Positions 1 to 11,098 are shown, counted from the stretch's first letter. The stretch is DNA of 64,000 nt from Nymphaea colorata (GCF_008831285.2 NC_045147.1:24204981-24268980), one strand, 5' to 3'. The notes: generated from the sequence alone by a model not told the origin. Numbers and translations are program-made.

Positions 1-242
1 AAAAATTTAAAAAAAAAAAAATCTTTCGATTCGTATCAAAATTCAGAAACTTTAATTGGGCTTCTTTCGTAAAAAACTTTTTGCTCTGCCCATGTTGGAA
101 AGTACGTCATTCATAAAATAAACTTGATTATCAAAACTTGATTATCATGATAAATTTATCATCTCCCATCAATGATTAATGATAATCAAACGATCAGAAA
201 TGATTAGGAGCTTGGCTCTGGTAAGTTTCTCACTCCCACCAG

Positions 243-249
243 TATAAAA
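243..249 (+). promoter_or_regulatory. TATA box of the first RALF gene
   Basis: A TATAAAA match lies about 145 bases before the first ATG of the RALF gene at 391. The surrounding 120-370 region is recognisably similar to 4440-4715, in front of the decayed copy at 4718. The shared stretches include the 'CTCCCATCAATGAT' and 'TTTCTCTATGTAAGTGCAC' segments, so the promoter was duplicated with the gene. In the decayed copy the TATA element reads TAATAAA. Confidence 0.6.
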
Positions 250-390
250 GCACGAGAGGAAACACCAGATAAGAAGCAAGGGAATCCGTTCATTCCGTTT
301 CTCTATGTAAGTGCACCTTCGTGGCGCGCTGCTTTCAGTCAGTCTGTGGGTTATAAACAGGAGGGAGGGTAAAGAAATTTTTAAGAGGAG

Positions 391-801
391 ATGGCACCCA
401 TGGCTGCGGCCAAAACCCGTCGAGTCCTGCTGCTCACTGTCTTCATGTTGCTCCTATTAACATGTTCAGGCAGCGGAGGAGGGGGTGGAAATGGAACGCT
501 GGGTCTGCATCGCAGGGTGGTGGAGGTCGGTTCCACTGAATTCGGGGGAGGGAGATTAATTGCATGTGAAGGACCGATGGGCGAGTGCTTCGAGGGAGAG
601 GAGGAGCTGATGGATTCAGAGATCAACCGTCGGTTGCTTGCTTCTGGAGGTGGCGGAATCGGTTACGACGCTCTTAAAAAGGAAGTTCCCAGATCACTCA
701 TGGCCAACAAGCCTGGAATGTCCTATCGGGGATGCGCACCAAACAGAGCCTACATGTGCCGTCCCTGCTCGTACGTAGCCGGATGCAACCGCCCTATCTA
801 G
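391..801 (+). CDS. RALF-family secreted peptide with contracted cysteine loops
   Basis: This 136-aa intronless precursor belongs to the RALF family, which are secreted peptides perceived at the cell surface by FERONIA-type receptor kinases with LLG co-receptors. Residues 11-25 form a hydrophobic signal peptide. An acidic propeptide (GPMGECFEGEEELMDSEIN) is followed by the site-1-protease-type site RRLL at 80-83. An IGYDALKK motif at 90-97 corresponds to the YISY region. The four C-terminal cysteines are C115, C123, C126 and C132, spaced x7, x2, x5. The intact canonical copies in this window at 13173 and 16511 have x9, x12, x5 and an NPYxR segment that is absent here. Two in-frame ATGs (391 and 400) are possible; paralogues start at the equivalent of 400. 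The family call rests on the propeptide and RRLL site shared with its neighbours. The altered C terminus makes activity uncertain. Confidence 0.85.
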   Translation: MAPMAAAKTRRVLLLTVFMLLLLTCSGSGGGGGNGTLGLHRRVVEVGSTEFGGGRLIACEGPMGECFEGEEELMDSEINRRLLASGGGGIGYDALKKEVPRSLMANKPGMSYRGCAPNRAYMCRPCSYVAGCNRPI

Positions 802-2065
802 GTAACAAGTGTGAAGGCCTCTTTCTGTATTAATATTATCCCTCCCTCCCTCTCTCTCTCAGAATAAATTCAAATTGAAATCCTTTGGGACGATAGTTGC
901 ACGCGGATCCTTTCTTAGAAGGATTTTTAATTCCCCTCATTGTGTTTGCTTTTCGTTCCACATTTTACTTGATTTGTCATCTGTAGCACGAGTTGTTGGA
1001 ATTATTGGCCTAATTCAACTTTAATGGATAAAAAAAAAACATACAAATAATTGATTATGAAATATTTATCCATGTTCATGATGGTCGGCATATACATTAC
1101 GATGAGAAAATGTATACATTCAAATGAAGCGACACAATGGAGAGACATTAAATTCAAAAGCAGAGAAAATCTGTCCTGACCTATGCTGCTATGCACATCA
1201 CCAAGGGCGATAATGGCAGACGAGAAATCGACTCTGCGCACTGTAGCAGGTGAAGTTATAGACTCTGCGCACTGCAGCAGGTGACGCTCCCTTGCCGCTT
1301 ACCTGAGGCGCTCCTCCGAATGGAGCACGTTACCAATGGTTGCAGGATCCCTTCTCTCTGTAATTCTTTTATTTGTTCCAGCCAATCCTCGCTGTTGCTG
1401 GTCGGCAGTTTCGGCTTTTCTTTTGGGGCTCCGGCATCGGATGCTCGTCAGCAACCCACCTCCCTTCCCCTTTGTTGCATCTGCAAAGGGGTCACCGTTG
1501 GGTGACCCAAGACCTCCGGGCCCCGACTTCTCTGTCACGTTCCCCTTTGTTAAATCACTAAATTTAGTATCTTTTCTTGATCCGGGAACCAATTGTAAGT
1601 TTTTTTTTTCCTCAAATGAACAACGTGGACCTATGTTATAAAATACAAAACTAGAACGGCCAAGTGAAAGTCCGAATTTATATCTAGTGAATTTGTAAAA
1701 TATTATTACTTCTTCGGCCATGTAACCACTGGTACATTTTTATATGTAGTTGTCTGCCGTCTTAACTCTTAACCTCTGGTACTTAATTGTGCCACTACTC
1801 TTCCATACAAATTAAAGGCCCTAGGCGCAGACCCTTCCTTATAAGGGGTTGTTTAGAAGAACTACTCTCCAATTATGTTAACCCTGGACGTCTGGCTTGT
1901 AGTATTTGCCTTTCCTTGTTAAAAGATAAACCAAGAAATTTATGGACTTACTTCAATCAACCTGATTTGGTCGTAAGACGTACGCTTTTAGAAATTCTCT
2001 AGCAGAACATGCATCCAAATCGCAATCTGAAGGTGAAATGTTTTTGCCTCTTCTTATCATCTTAT
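802..2065. other. Intergenic, no gene seen
   Basis: This is the 3' flank of the first RALF gene. It holds a tandem doublet at 1230-1284 (two copies of about 24 bases starting GACTCTGCGCACTG, 31 bases apart). Longer open frames between 1281 and 1721 overlap on both strands and show no recognisable protein character. Confidence 0.5.
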
Positions 2066-2300
2066 CGACATAGCAAAGTATCCACCAATAGCTAGCATTG
2101 ACAGGCAGTACGTGATCCTCGTCCTCAAGATAATTCAAAGCGTTTTCAGAGTAGGGCAGCCGGGAAACGCCGCCACCTTCATCTTGCCGGCATACGTATG
2201 ACTGTGTGGCTATGGAGCAGTTGCACGTCAAGAAAAAAGTGGCCGTCTCAGTCTAACGGGGACATGCATGATGTCCCTCCTGGGGAGCAAAACGGGTTAG
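2066..2300. repeat. Dispersed cluster repeat, copy 1
   Basis: This is one of three related copies of an intergenic segment (others at about 6003-6258 and 6615-6897). The shared order is a TGGC...GCAG stretch, 'GTGGCTATGGAGCAGTTGCA', 'GTGGCCGTCT', 'GTCTAA', 'GGGACAT.CATGA' and a terminal 'GCAAAA.G.ATTAG'. No frame is conserved between copies, so it looks non-coding. It probably marks the 3' flank of the duplicated RALF unit. Confidence 0.6.
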
Positions 2301-3098
2301 ATGTCTGATCAAAAGCTTTCTTAAAAACGTTATATATGATATATAGAGGAGGATTAATTATGTTAAGAAATGAACAAAAACCAATCCCCGGCACACTGGA
2401 AATTCGACGGAAACTTTCTATTCAGAATTGGACCCCTTGCAACGCCATCTGTACGCACCACGACGATGGCCTCTTATTTAGTGCAAATCATTATAGATCA
2501 TTCAATATTAATGTGAACTGCCGCGAAACTAAAATGGTAGGTTTTTTTTTTCTAAGAAAAAAGTGAATGGGTATGATGTATCACATCACATGGATGAACC
2601 ACATTACAGGGACGTCCATGATTTCGGTGAGTACTGTTAATGCATACGTCGCTGTCCAGTCCAAACTAGTTACCCATCGACTCAGTAATTAAAGTCGTCA
2701 TCAATGCGCTGGATAAACGACGACATGTATGTCACGTTTCGTAGACTTGCAAATGTTGCATAGGCCCAGCTGGCATTCAAAATTAAGTACATCTTGGTTA
2801 CAATTTATGATTTGATCACCAATATTATGATTTAGTAACTAGAAGTAGTTTCAAACTTGGTGAATTAAATGATTTCACAAGTCTCTGCTGACTTTATCTC
2901 TTTCGTCATTGTCACAGTAATATGTGTTTCTTTGGCCTAGCCAGTAGAGCACAGGAGGCCGAGACACCAGGTTGAAAGAAAGCAAGGTAACCCTCCCCAT
3001 TCAGTCTCTACATACAATTGCACATTCTTGGGGCGCTGCCGTTTGTGTTGTGGGGGGGAAGAAGAGGGAAGATCTTGGATGAGAGGAGTGGCACAACC
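2301..3098. other. Intergenic and leader of the second RALF copy
   Basis: No gene is seen in 2301-2930. From about 2940 the sequence resembles the leaders of the other copies (CATTCAGTCTCTA.ATA, GCACATTC.TGGGGCGCTGCCG), ending at the ATG at 3099. Confidence 0.45.
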
Positions 3099-3502
3099 AT
3101 GGCTGCGGTCAAATCCCACGGAGCCCTGCTGCTCGGTGTCCTTCTCTTGCTCTTGTTAGCATGCTAAATGGAACTCTCGGTCGCCATCACAGGGTGGCGG
3201 TGGAGGTCGGTTCCACTGAATTTGGGAGGGAGGGATTAATTGGCTGTGATGGACCAATGGGCGAGTGCTTCGGCGACGAGGAGGAGGAGGAGGTGCAGAT
3301 GGATTCAGAGATCAACCGTTGGTTGCTCTCCGATGGACCGAATACTACTCCCTATGTCAGTTATGATTCTATTCGAAAGGGAGGTGGCTACCCCGCCATG
3401 ACCAAGGCTCTGATGCCCTATCTGCCATGCACAAAAGAGAGGGTCTTCCACTGCCGTGACCACCGCGGCTGCGGGTACCAATGCAAGAGAGGGAATCTGT
3501 AG
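3099..3502 (+). pseudogene. Frameshifted RALF, short-loop type
   Basis: The ATG at 3099 opens a signal peptide closely matching the neighbouring copies (MAAVKSHGALLLGVLLLLLLAC). It stops at 3165-3167. Relative to the copy at 391, a net 22 bases are missing between the signal peptide and the NGTLG segment, which throws the rest out of frame. The remaining open frame (3161-3502) still encodes propeptide and mature regions: VEVGSTEFGR, DSEINRWLL (the RRLL site is changed to RWLL) and four cysteines spaced x7, x5, x3. Without the joined frame, the surviving product has no signal peptide. It looks like a recent loss, because no other stop has accumulated downstream. Confidence 0.75.
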
Positions 3503-4440
3503 AGTCATTACCGACTCTAAGTCAAGCATACGATAGATTGGTGAGGTCAGGAACGAAGCGCTTGAGACAGAGGGATGGCTCAAGCTTGTAGGTGAGTCTC
3601 TGGTGGTTTTCTTCGTAAATTGTTGTGCTTTCTTTGTACGCATTATCTTCGCGAATAATGGCTATGTTTAACTATTGATGCAATGTTACGTTGTTTGGTT
3701 GAGCATATCATTTGATGTCGTTTGACAAAGTTTTTATTTAACTTCGCTAGATAGTTGTTAATATTTGGTTAAGTGGATCACTGTCGAGTTTATTGTTGAA
3801 AATTATTGGAAGACCAGAACTTTACCTGCATTCCACTACGAACCAAATGGTAATCAGTCTTCGAGTAATATTTTCGGAAAAGTCAGAAATTATTCATTAG
3901 AGAGGTTGAAATATGATTTTAAAATTTTAATAGGAAAATTTTTATCTAGGACTGCATAAAAGTTTTTTAAAAAATTACACGTATCTTTTTTTTTTTTAAT
4001 TATGAAGGGTTGCCAAGGCTCTGCCGGCTCACCTGCTCCGCCCCCGATCCATGGAAAACGTAATTTGCATTTGAACGGAACCAGTTTTGGCGTTGAAAGG
4101 ATGTGCAGGTGAGATTTTATTGTACAGAAAGGTTGAATTTTTTAACCAACCGAATTTCGGATTTTGTAAAATCTTATCTGGATCACACACACAATGTAGT
4201 TGTATATATTTTGTAAATGTTGACTGAAAAGGCGAGTCTTCGTATCAATGAGGTGGTTAGACAAGGACATCCACTTTAACTCTTTGCGACTTGCATTGCA
4301 CTAGAGCCACCAAGCATTAGAAAGTACCCCATCGTTACATAAGCGTTCGTGATTTGATGAGACGACAATAACTTGACAAGTTTTGGTCTGCAGTGCCGCA
4401 AAATTAAATCAATTAACAATCACAGTGCAGCACAAACTTG
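3503..4440. other. Intergenic, AT-rich, no gene seen
   Basis: Only short open frames without recognisable domains are present. A possible short degraded element is seen near 4010-4120. The promoter block homologous to 120-370 starts at about 4440. Confidence 0.4.
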
Positions 4441-4717
4441 GTAATTTATATCAAGATAAATTTCTCTCTCCCATCAATGATCACTGAGAAATCAAACCAT
4501 CAGTCATGATGGTTAGAAGGGCTCGGCTGAATTTCTCTCTCCCACCATCATCAGAGTTGTTTCTTTTCCTTTTTCCCTAATAAAGGAGAAGAGGACACAC
4601 CAAATTACAAGCAAGGAATATTCCGGCCATTCAATTTCTCTATGTAAGTGCACGCGCTGCCGTCGGTCTGTGGGTTAACACGAGGAAGGTGAAGATATTT
4701 GAGAGGAGACGGCAGCC

Positions 4718-4950
4718 ATGGCTGCGGCCAAAACCCATAGAGTCATGCTGCTGAGTGCCCTCCTCTTGCTTCTTTTAACATGTTTAAACAAGGGAGGAGG
4801 TGGTGGAAATATTGGAACGCTGGATCTCCATCACAGGCTGGTGGAGGTCGGTGACTCGGTTCTACTGAAATGGAGAGGGGGAGATTAATTGGCTGTGAAT
4901 GATCGACGAGCGAGTGTTTCGAATGGGAGGTAGAGGAGCTGATGGATTAT
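4718..4950 (+). pseudogene. Truncated RALF relic
   Basis: The ATG at 4718 starts MAAAKTHRVMLLSALLLLLL, an intact RALF-cluster signal peptide. It is followed by a glycine-rich stretch and a LHHRLVEVG segment matching the first gene. An insertion near 4850 shifts the frame and a stop occurs at 4886-4888. Out-of-frame homology (ATTGGCTGTGA, CGAGCGAGTG, GAGCTGATGGATT) continues to about 4948. There the gene is abruptly replaced by the GATAA-rich repeat. The entire mature peptide is missing. Confidence 0.75.
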
Positions 4951-5265
4951 GTGGTTTATAAGATAACAAATAATTATGAGATAATGTGCATGATATAACA
5001 AAAGGTTTTTAAAAAAATAAGATAACATAGAAATGTATGAGATAGAACGGATGGATATATGAAAGGACGCTAAACATTTATAAGATAACAAAAGATTCAT
5101 AAGATAATGAGATAATAAAATGATGCATAAGATAATACTAAACAAGATAATATGAGATAATGAGATAAATGACAGATATATGATATAATCTTAAACATAA
5201 TTATGAGATAATGTTTATGAAATAATAAAATATTTATGAAATAATAAGATAACACTACAAGCGAG
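4945..5265. repeat. Degenerate GATAA-rich low-complexity repeat
   Basis: About 320 bases are dominated by variations of ATGAGATAAT and ATAAGATAAC, repeated many times with irregular spacing. The repeat begins exactly where homology to RALF ends, so it marks the breakpoint of the truncated copy. Confidence 0.6.
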
Positions 5266-5636
5266 ACAAAAAAATAAAAAGTTCACAGAAGTATATTGGT
5301 TATAAACCGGACTGGCAAAATTTGTATTACATTTATTTAACAAATACACATGAAAAAACAACACGTGAGAATTAAAATATTTTAAAACCATATGCAGGCT
5401 AGAAAAATAACATCCACTAAAACCAAACTAAAGACACCTCGACACTGGTCACTCAATCCGATCAGTTATATTATGAAACATTGATAAATAAAAAATGAAC
5501 ATTGCGCAACATGCACATGGCGCCTTGATATCAGTCCAACTCGATTGAAGTCGACCTATTTTTACAAGACCGCTAGCTCTTTCTTAGTTCGGTCTTTCGT
5601 AAAACTTTATACGAACATGCATGAAATTTGAGAGTC

Positions 5637-5736
5637 CAACACACCAGGCATCGCAAAGTTAAAAGAAACTACTAACTTTACTTAAGCAACACACCAGGCA
5701 TCGCAAAGTTAAAAGAAACTACTAACTTTACTTAAG
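5637..5736. repeat. Exact tandem duplication, 50-bp unit
   Basis: Two adjacent 50-base copies run from CAACACACCAGG to TTTACTTAAG (5637-5686 and 5687-5736) and are identical base for base. A short GAT trinucleotide run follows at about 5752-5770. The surrounding 5266-6000 region shows no gene. Confidence 0.9.
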
Positions 5737-6002
5737 CAAGTTGGACTTATGAATGATGATGATGATGATGTTTGAGATCTTTATAACGTCGAACAGAAAA
5801 AGATTTTTTAAGCAACCAAGCTAACTAGCTAGGTCTAACTGAACCGGGTCCAGTTGGGTTAGGTGAAGCGTGTGCGTGTGTAGACGAGAGAGAGTTCAAA
5901 CTAACTTTTCGAGTTACCACCCCTTCTACTCATATCGATGAAATCGAATTGCCCGCAACAAATATACATTCTTTAAAAAAAACCAGTAATCTCAAGACGA
6001 AG

Positions 6003-6258
6003 TGTCCACTTGTGGCCAGGACTGATATGGCAGCATATCCTCTTATTCAATATAACTTTGAGTGTTTTCAACGTAGAATATAATAAGGACAGATAGGGAA
6101 CACCTTCATGTTGTCCTTATCAGCCTATGTGTGGCTGCTGTGGATATGCAGCAGTTGCCTGTCTAAAAAAATTGGCCGCCTTTGTCTAACGGGGACCTCC
6201 ATGACGTCTGCAGTTAAGGTGACACATCCATCCAGGACAGCCAATTAGAGAGAGAAGC
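6003..6258. repeat. Dispersed cluster repeat, copy 2
   Basis: This copy is similar to 2066-2300 and 6615-6897. It shares 'GATATGGCAGCAT.TCCTCTTA', 'GTAGAATAT', 'TAGGGAACACCT.CATGTT' and 'CATCCATCCAGGA' with copy 3. It is closest to copy 3, only about 600 bases away, which suggests a local duplication. Confidence 0.65.
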
Positions 6259-6614
6259 CCAAGGAAAATTGAATGGTTGCTTCATTTTTTTTAAAGTCGC
6301 CCAGCCATCAATCTATCATTGACAATTAATAGAAAAAAAAAATGTGATGGGTATTTGCATCATTTAGTATTATTTCATATTTTTTTTTTCCTTATGTTTC
6401 TATTAACCATTCAACTATTTCAGGTGGATAGTCTTGATTAGTTAAGCTGAGTGACTTTGAAAAGTTCAATTAACTCACTTATATATATATATATATTGCA
6501 CTATGTGCTTCTGACGACCAAGTATTGGAGGAAAATAGAATCAGAACATGCCTCAGAATCATAATTTAGGATACACGAAGCGTTTTCTTGTTCATCTCAT
6601 CAATTAATATATAT

Positions 6615-6897
6615 AGGAAAGTCTCCACCTCTGGCGAACAATGATATGGCAGCATTTCCTCTTAGTCAAGATAACTCAGAGTGCTTTCAACATAGAATAT
6701 GACAAGGAGAGGTAGGGAACACCTCCATGTTCATCTTATCTATCGACGTATGACTTCTGTGGCTATGGAGCAGTTGCATGTCAAGGAAAAGTGGCCGTCT
6801 TTGTCTAATTACAGGGACATTCATGATGGATGTCTGCAGTAAACCGTGGCACCACCGATACAATCCATCCAGGAGCAGCAAAATGCATTAGAACTCG
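6615..6897. repeat. Dispersed cluster repeat, copy 3
   Basis: This is the third copy of the segment also found at 2066-2300 and 6003-6258. It retains 'GTGGCTATGGAGCAGTTGCA' shared with copy 1 and 'TAGGGAACACCTCCATGTT' shared with copy 2. Open frames crossing it differ from copy to copy, so it is unlikely to be coding. A short TA run lies just upstream, at about 6480-6496. Confidence 0.65.
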
Positions 6898-7504
6898 CAT
6901 ATTCGATCGACGCGTTCTGCAACCTTACAATTACAGACCGTGGCTTAGTGCAAATACAGTTAACTTTTAAGGTATAATGTACTCAAATTACCTAGGCTTT
7001 AAGTCATGCATTCAACAATTAAATTTGAAGACAAGCTCACTGGTCACACTTGCGCGGCGTGCACACGGGTTGGAGGTATAAATTTTAATATTGATATAAA
7101 TTATCATTATATAAATTTACAGTGGGGAACTGGACAGGGGTTAGACCAGTTGGCATCGGATTAAGCTACATTAGTTCATGAAGGTACATCCTCGAACATG
7201 CATTGAGATTGCAAAGGGATCAGACCGGAACCATTTAACTAGGACCAAAGTCAATTCCCAGTGCACTAAAAAATTGACAAAAACATTCAAACCAGAACTG
7301 GACCACCTGCATCAGTACCACCTTAGTACCACCTTAGTGGAGATCTTTATGGATCATTCAATAATGTGCCTTTGTGAATCCATGACCATTTCATCACTGT
7401 CAATCTCTTTACTAAATGGTAGCTAGTAAAGGAAAAAGAAAAAACCCGGACGGCCAATGGTAGCTTTTAAATCATCTCCTTTCTATCGATCAAATTAGGG
7501 TTGT

Positions 7505-7790
7505 TCTTTGAGACGAGTTGAGCCAGCTCGAACTCTCCTCGAACTCTCCTCATGTGCCATTTCAGCAATATATTTTTTTTGATAATTTTATGGGACGTAT
7601 TTTGTATATTTCCTTTCTCGAATTTAACCGAGTTTAACTGAGCCGAGCTTCTTACTTAACTCAAGCTCGACTCGTTTAAGTTGTTGACTTCATTTCTTAA
7701 CTTGAACTCGACTGGTTTAATAAACTAGTCAAGTTTGAGTCAACTTTATCAAGTGAGTTCAAGTCGAGCCTCAGTCTGCTGTACTCACTC
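7505..7790. repeat. GAGCTCGA-type dispersed repeat
   Basis: The sequence is built from GAGTTGAGCCAGCTCGAACTC-like and ACTCGACTGGTT-like words. A related stretch occurs at 12790-12910, where it also forms a tandem doublet. Such degenerate GAGC/CTCGA repeats are common debris of plant transposable elements; the class is not resolved here. Confidence 0.4.
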
Positions 7791-7837
7791 ACTCTAATCC
7801 AAATATAACCTAAAAGCCCGATCCCTTATTCAGTCTC

Positions 7838-7845
7838 TATATATA
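7838..7845 (+). promoter_or_regulatory. Probable TATA box of the fourth RALF copy
   Basis: TATATATA lies about 73 bases before the ATG at 7918, within a leader shared with the 3099 copy (TTATTCAGTCTCTA, GTGCACGTTCCTGGGG). The spacing suits a TATA box plus a short 5' leader. Confidence 0.45.
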
Positions 7846-7917
7846 CGTGCACGTTCCTGGGGAAGTGCCGTGGGTTTGTGAAGGAGGAAGAGTTGTGAGG
7901 GGAGAGGAGAGGCACCC

Positions 7918-8317
7918 ATGGCGGCGACCAAAACCCATGGCGTCCTGCTGCTGAGTGCCCTTCTCTTACTCTTATTTGCATGGCCGGGCAAGGGAGGAGA
8001 GGGTGGAGGAAATGTAACTCTCACCCACCAGTACAGGGCGGGGGAGATGGGTTCCACTGAACGGGGGAGGGGGGCATTTGGCTGTGATGGACTGACGAGC
8101 GAGTGCTTAGAGGCGGATGGATTCAGAGATCAACCGTCGGTTGCTCGCTGCTATGCCTATTTACAAACAATACATCTCTTATAAAGGTCTTGGACGAGAC
8201 GCCATCCAGGGCGCCAACCAGAGATTGGTTTCACGGAATTGCCCAAAAACCAATCCCTATCCATGCTTCCACTGCTCTTTCAAGGCTGGATGCGATCGGG
8301 GACCCGGTAGTGGTTGA
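7918..8317 (+). pseudogene. Frameshifted RALF, short-loop type
   Basis: The ATG at 7918 opens a good signal peptide (MAATKTHGVLLLSALLLLLF) and the propeptide segment FGCDGLTSECLE. Compared with the copy at 391, a net 11 bases are missing just before the conserved ATGGATTCAGAG. The original frame therefore runs off to a stop at 8184. The displaced frame (8117-8317) carries MDSEINRRLL, a perfect YISY motif and four cysteines spaced x7, x2, x5, identical in spacing to the copy at 391. One indel is enough to explain the break, so it is probably a recent pseudogene. Confidence 0.75.
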
Positions 8318-8345
8318 TGGTGCTATCTTGATGGTATGGTATTGA

Positions 8346-11040
8346 AGAACAGTATTAAGGATTCTTGTAACCACCCTATTCTCCTCTCTCTCTCTCTCTT
8401 TTCATTTCTTTTTTGCTCTGGCTTTGTTATCTACTGTAATGGTTTGAAAGGATAGGGCCTTGATTATTGTACGCCCTCGGCGAGCGACCATATCTCTCAG
8501 GCCACCACGGATTCAAAATTCTCTCCCGAGGAGACCTTTCTAATGCATCTCAGATCCACACTCCCACACGGTTTGTCGATTCTGCCAAATCAAACGTGCG
8601 ATTCACTTTCCCACAAGTAATCCAATTTTCGCTGTCCGCAAACTTTTAGCCGGTAAATAAATGGATTGTTTGACACCCTCTCTCTTATTAAATACGGCGG
8701 ATTTAAGATCTTCGACAGGTTACAGAAAGGAAAGCATTTCTTATCGCGATGGTTCGTATAAATATGGCCGATCATGTTTTTTAGCTTTCTTGATACATGT
8801 CATGCCGACAACTTTCAAATAAGGACACACTTTTAACTTTATATTTTAGTTTAAATATTATATGCCTTTGCTTAGAACATAAAAGTGACGATTTTTTTTT
8901 TTTTTTTTTGAAATTTAAACGATATCGATGGATGGTATTATTTTGACTGCTTGGCGTGAAAAGTTAATTTACATGAAAGGAACGACTACGATAAAATTGG
9001 AACAATTCTCAAAACCGGATCCCATTAATATTTATATTTTTTAATAAAAGTAAAAGAGGAAAAAGGTAGAAATCAATCGATCAATGAGAAAGGTATCCGA
9101 CGCTTGTTCGAGTATTGAGTGACATATATATACGACGCTTGTTCGTGTGTTGAGTGGCACATATGAGACCAATCGGCGCTCCTTACGATTTGAAAATGTC
9201 CAACATAGGCCCGTGCATGCAAAACTGTGTTATTCCAACATAAAATATAAATGGGATGATTTCTACCAGCACCACTTGAACCACTCCTACAGAATAGCGA
9301 TAGCTATTCAATTGTCTGGTTTTCTGTTAACATATGAATAAATATGACTTAATCATTACTTATTTGATATTAAGTTAATTTATTTCTGAATTATACATGC
9401 ATTTAAGATATTTTACAATCTTCTTTACGTTCAAATGACAAATTATTGTTTTTTTTTCATTCAAAAACAATAGTTAACAAAAACCAGCTCCAAGTCACGA
9501 GTTAAGGACGGAGGAGCCCAGTCTTGAGGTTTTAAAACATTGATGTTAACCGCAAACAATGCTGTTCACAAGTCATTAGGTTTTTTTTTTTTTTTTTTTT
9601 TTTTTGTGAGCTTCCTCTTTCTTTTTTCTCTTCTTTACTTTTTTCATTTGGCTTTTTGTGCCATCCATTACATCTCATATTTTTTCTTTTCGTAGTTAAT
9701 TATCATCCAAAACATCAACAAGCCTTTTGGATGGAAAATGTTGATATGTCTAAACAACTAATTTGTCTTAAACAAAAAGGCAATTTTTTAAAACAAATAG
9801 ATTTTAGCTCAAATTTTCTAAGTTGGTTCTTCATCAATTTCAAGTATTCACACTTTAGTTATGTCTTCTATCGACATAGTCAAACTTAAAACAATGACAA
9901 ACTCGTGAACAAACGGACAATTAGGACGGGTTGAACCAAGTTATTGTTTGCCTAGGACGCTCACTCCCCACCTACGCTCGACTCTTTTTCAACGAGGAAC
10001 CACCACAGAGAAAAGAAGAAATCTCCATTTAAAGGTACTTTTCGGATATATTTTAATGTTTTTCATTTATAAAAGATGTGTTTGTAAATTATTTCATAAA
10101 ATGCAATGATCATTTGGAATGTTCAAATGTTAAGCAGCTCTTAGTAAATACATCGAATGTTTCACATGTTTATATAAATTTATCTTAATGGGGAGAAGAG
10201 GAGAGCGCATGCTGGTTTTTCATCATGAAAGCAAAACCGGACTCAAGAAAATATCAGATGGTAACCAAACAGTATAAGGAGTATCACAATCGCCAACCCC
10301 GACTAATTTTTCATCAAATTATTTGGCTCCGAAGAGGGTGGTGCACTTGGGTGAGCAAACCGCTTATAATCCATGGATTTGAGATCACTGCAGATCTCAT
10401 GATGAAACAAACGCAGCCTTGAAATTTGCACGAGCCTCTGAGCATTTATAAGCGAAATCTCTTTCTTTTAAAAAATTGTCTTTTTTATTGAAGAAAAATT
10501 AGTTGTTTTGATATATCAACATTTTCCATCCATGAGGGTTGCGCTTGTAAACACCTTTTCATCAACACCCAAGCTATCATCAATTATAAGTTGTTCAAAC
10601 ATTTAAGCTGTTACCTATGAATTCATCTCTAATTAAACAATAAAGCAAGAGGAGAAGGGTCCATATCCAATACGGCCTCCATGCTCATCAAGAATACAAT
10701 GTAAACAAAAGGACAAAAAGGCCATGAAAAGCGACTGGTTGAAAGAGAGCTTCCTTCTTTTTATTGGATCCTCCAATCACAGGATTGTTGATGTTTGGGA
10801 TCATAAAATAACTATGAATAAGAAAAATGCGAGACGTAATGGATGGAACAAAAAGTCGAGTGAGAAAAGTAAAGGAAAGATAAAAGAAAAAAGGAGATAA
10901 GGAAAGGATGCACCATTCTTTGAAAAATTGGACTAGATTTTAGCGACCTATCTTGTTCAAATTATGCTATAAACCAAAAGTGCGCCTAGATGAATCAAGA
11001 GAGAGAGAGAGAGAGAGAAAGACTATTGTTAACCAAGGCC
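8346..11040. other. Intergenic, AT-rich, no gene seen
   Basis: This region contains CT-rich runs (about 8380-8400), long T runs (8892-8910, 9581-9605) and an AG dinucleotide run (10999-11019). Open frames are short and featureless, and I see no protein-coding homology. Confidence 0.4.
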
Positions 11041-11098
11041 ATGTTTGGGACCGGAATTTATCTCCCCAACCATGATCACAGTTTCTTTTTTTGTCCTT

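Noticed and set aside
1299-1721. 140-codon minus-strand frame
   Set aside because: No domain, overlapping open frames on the other strand, and no splice or promoter support.
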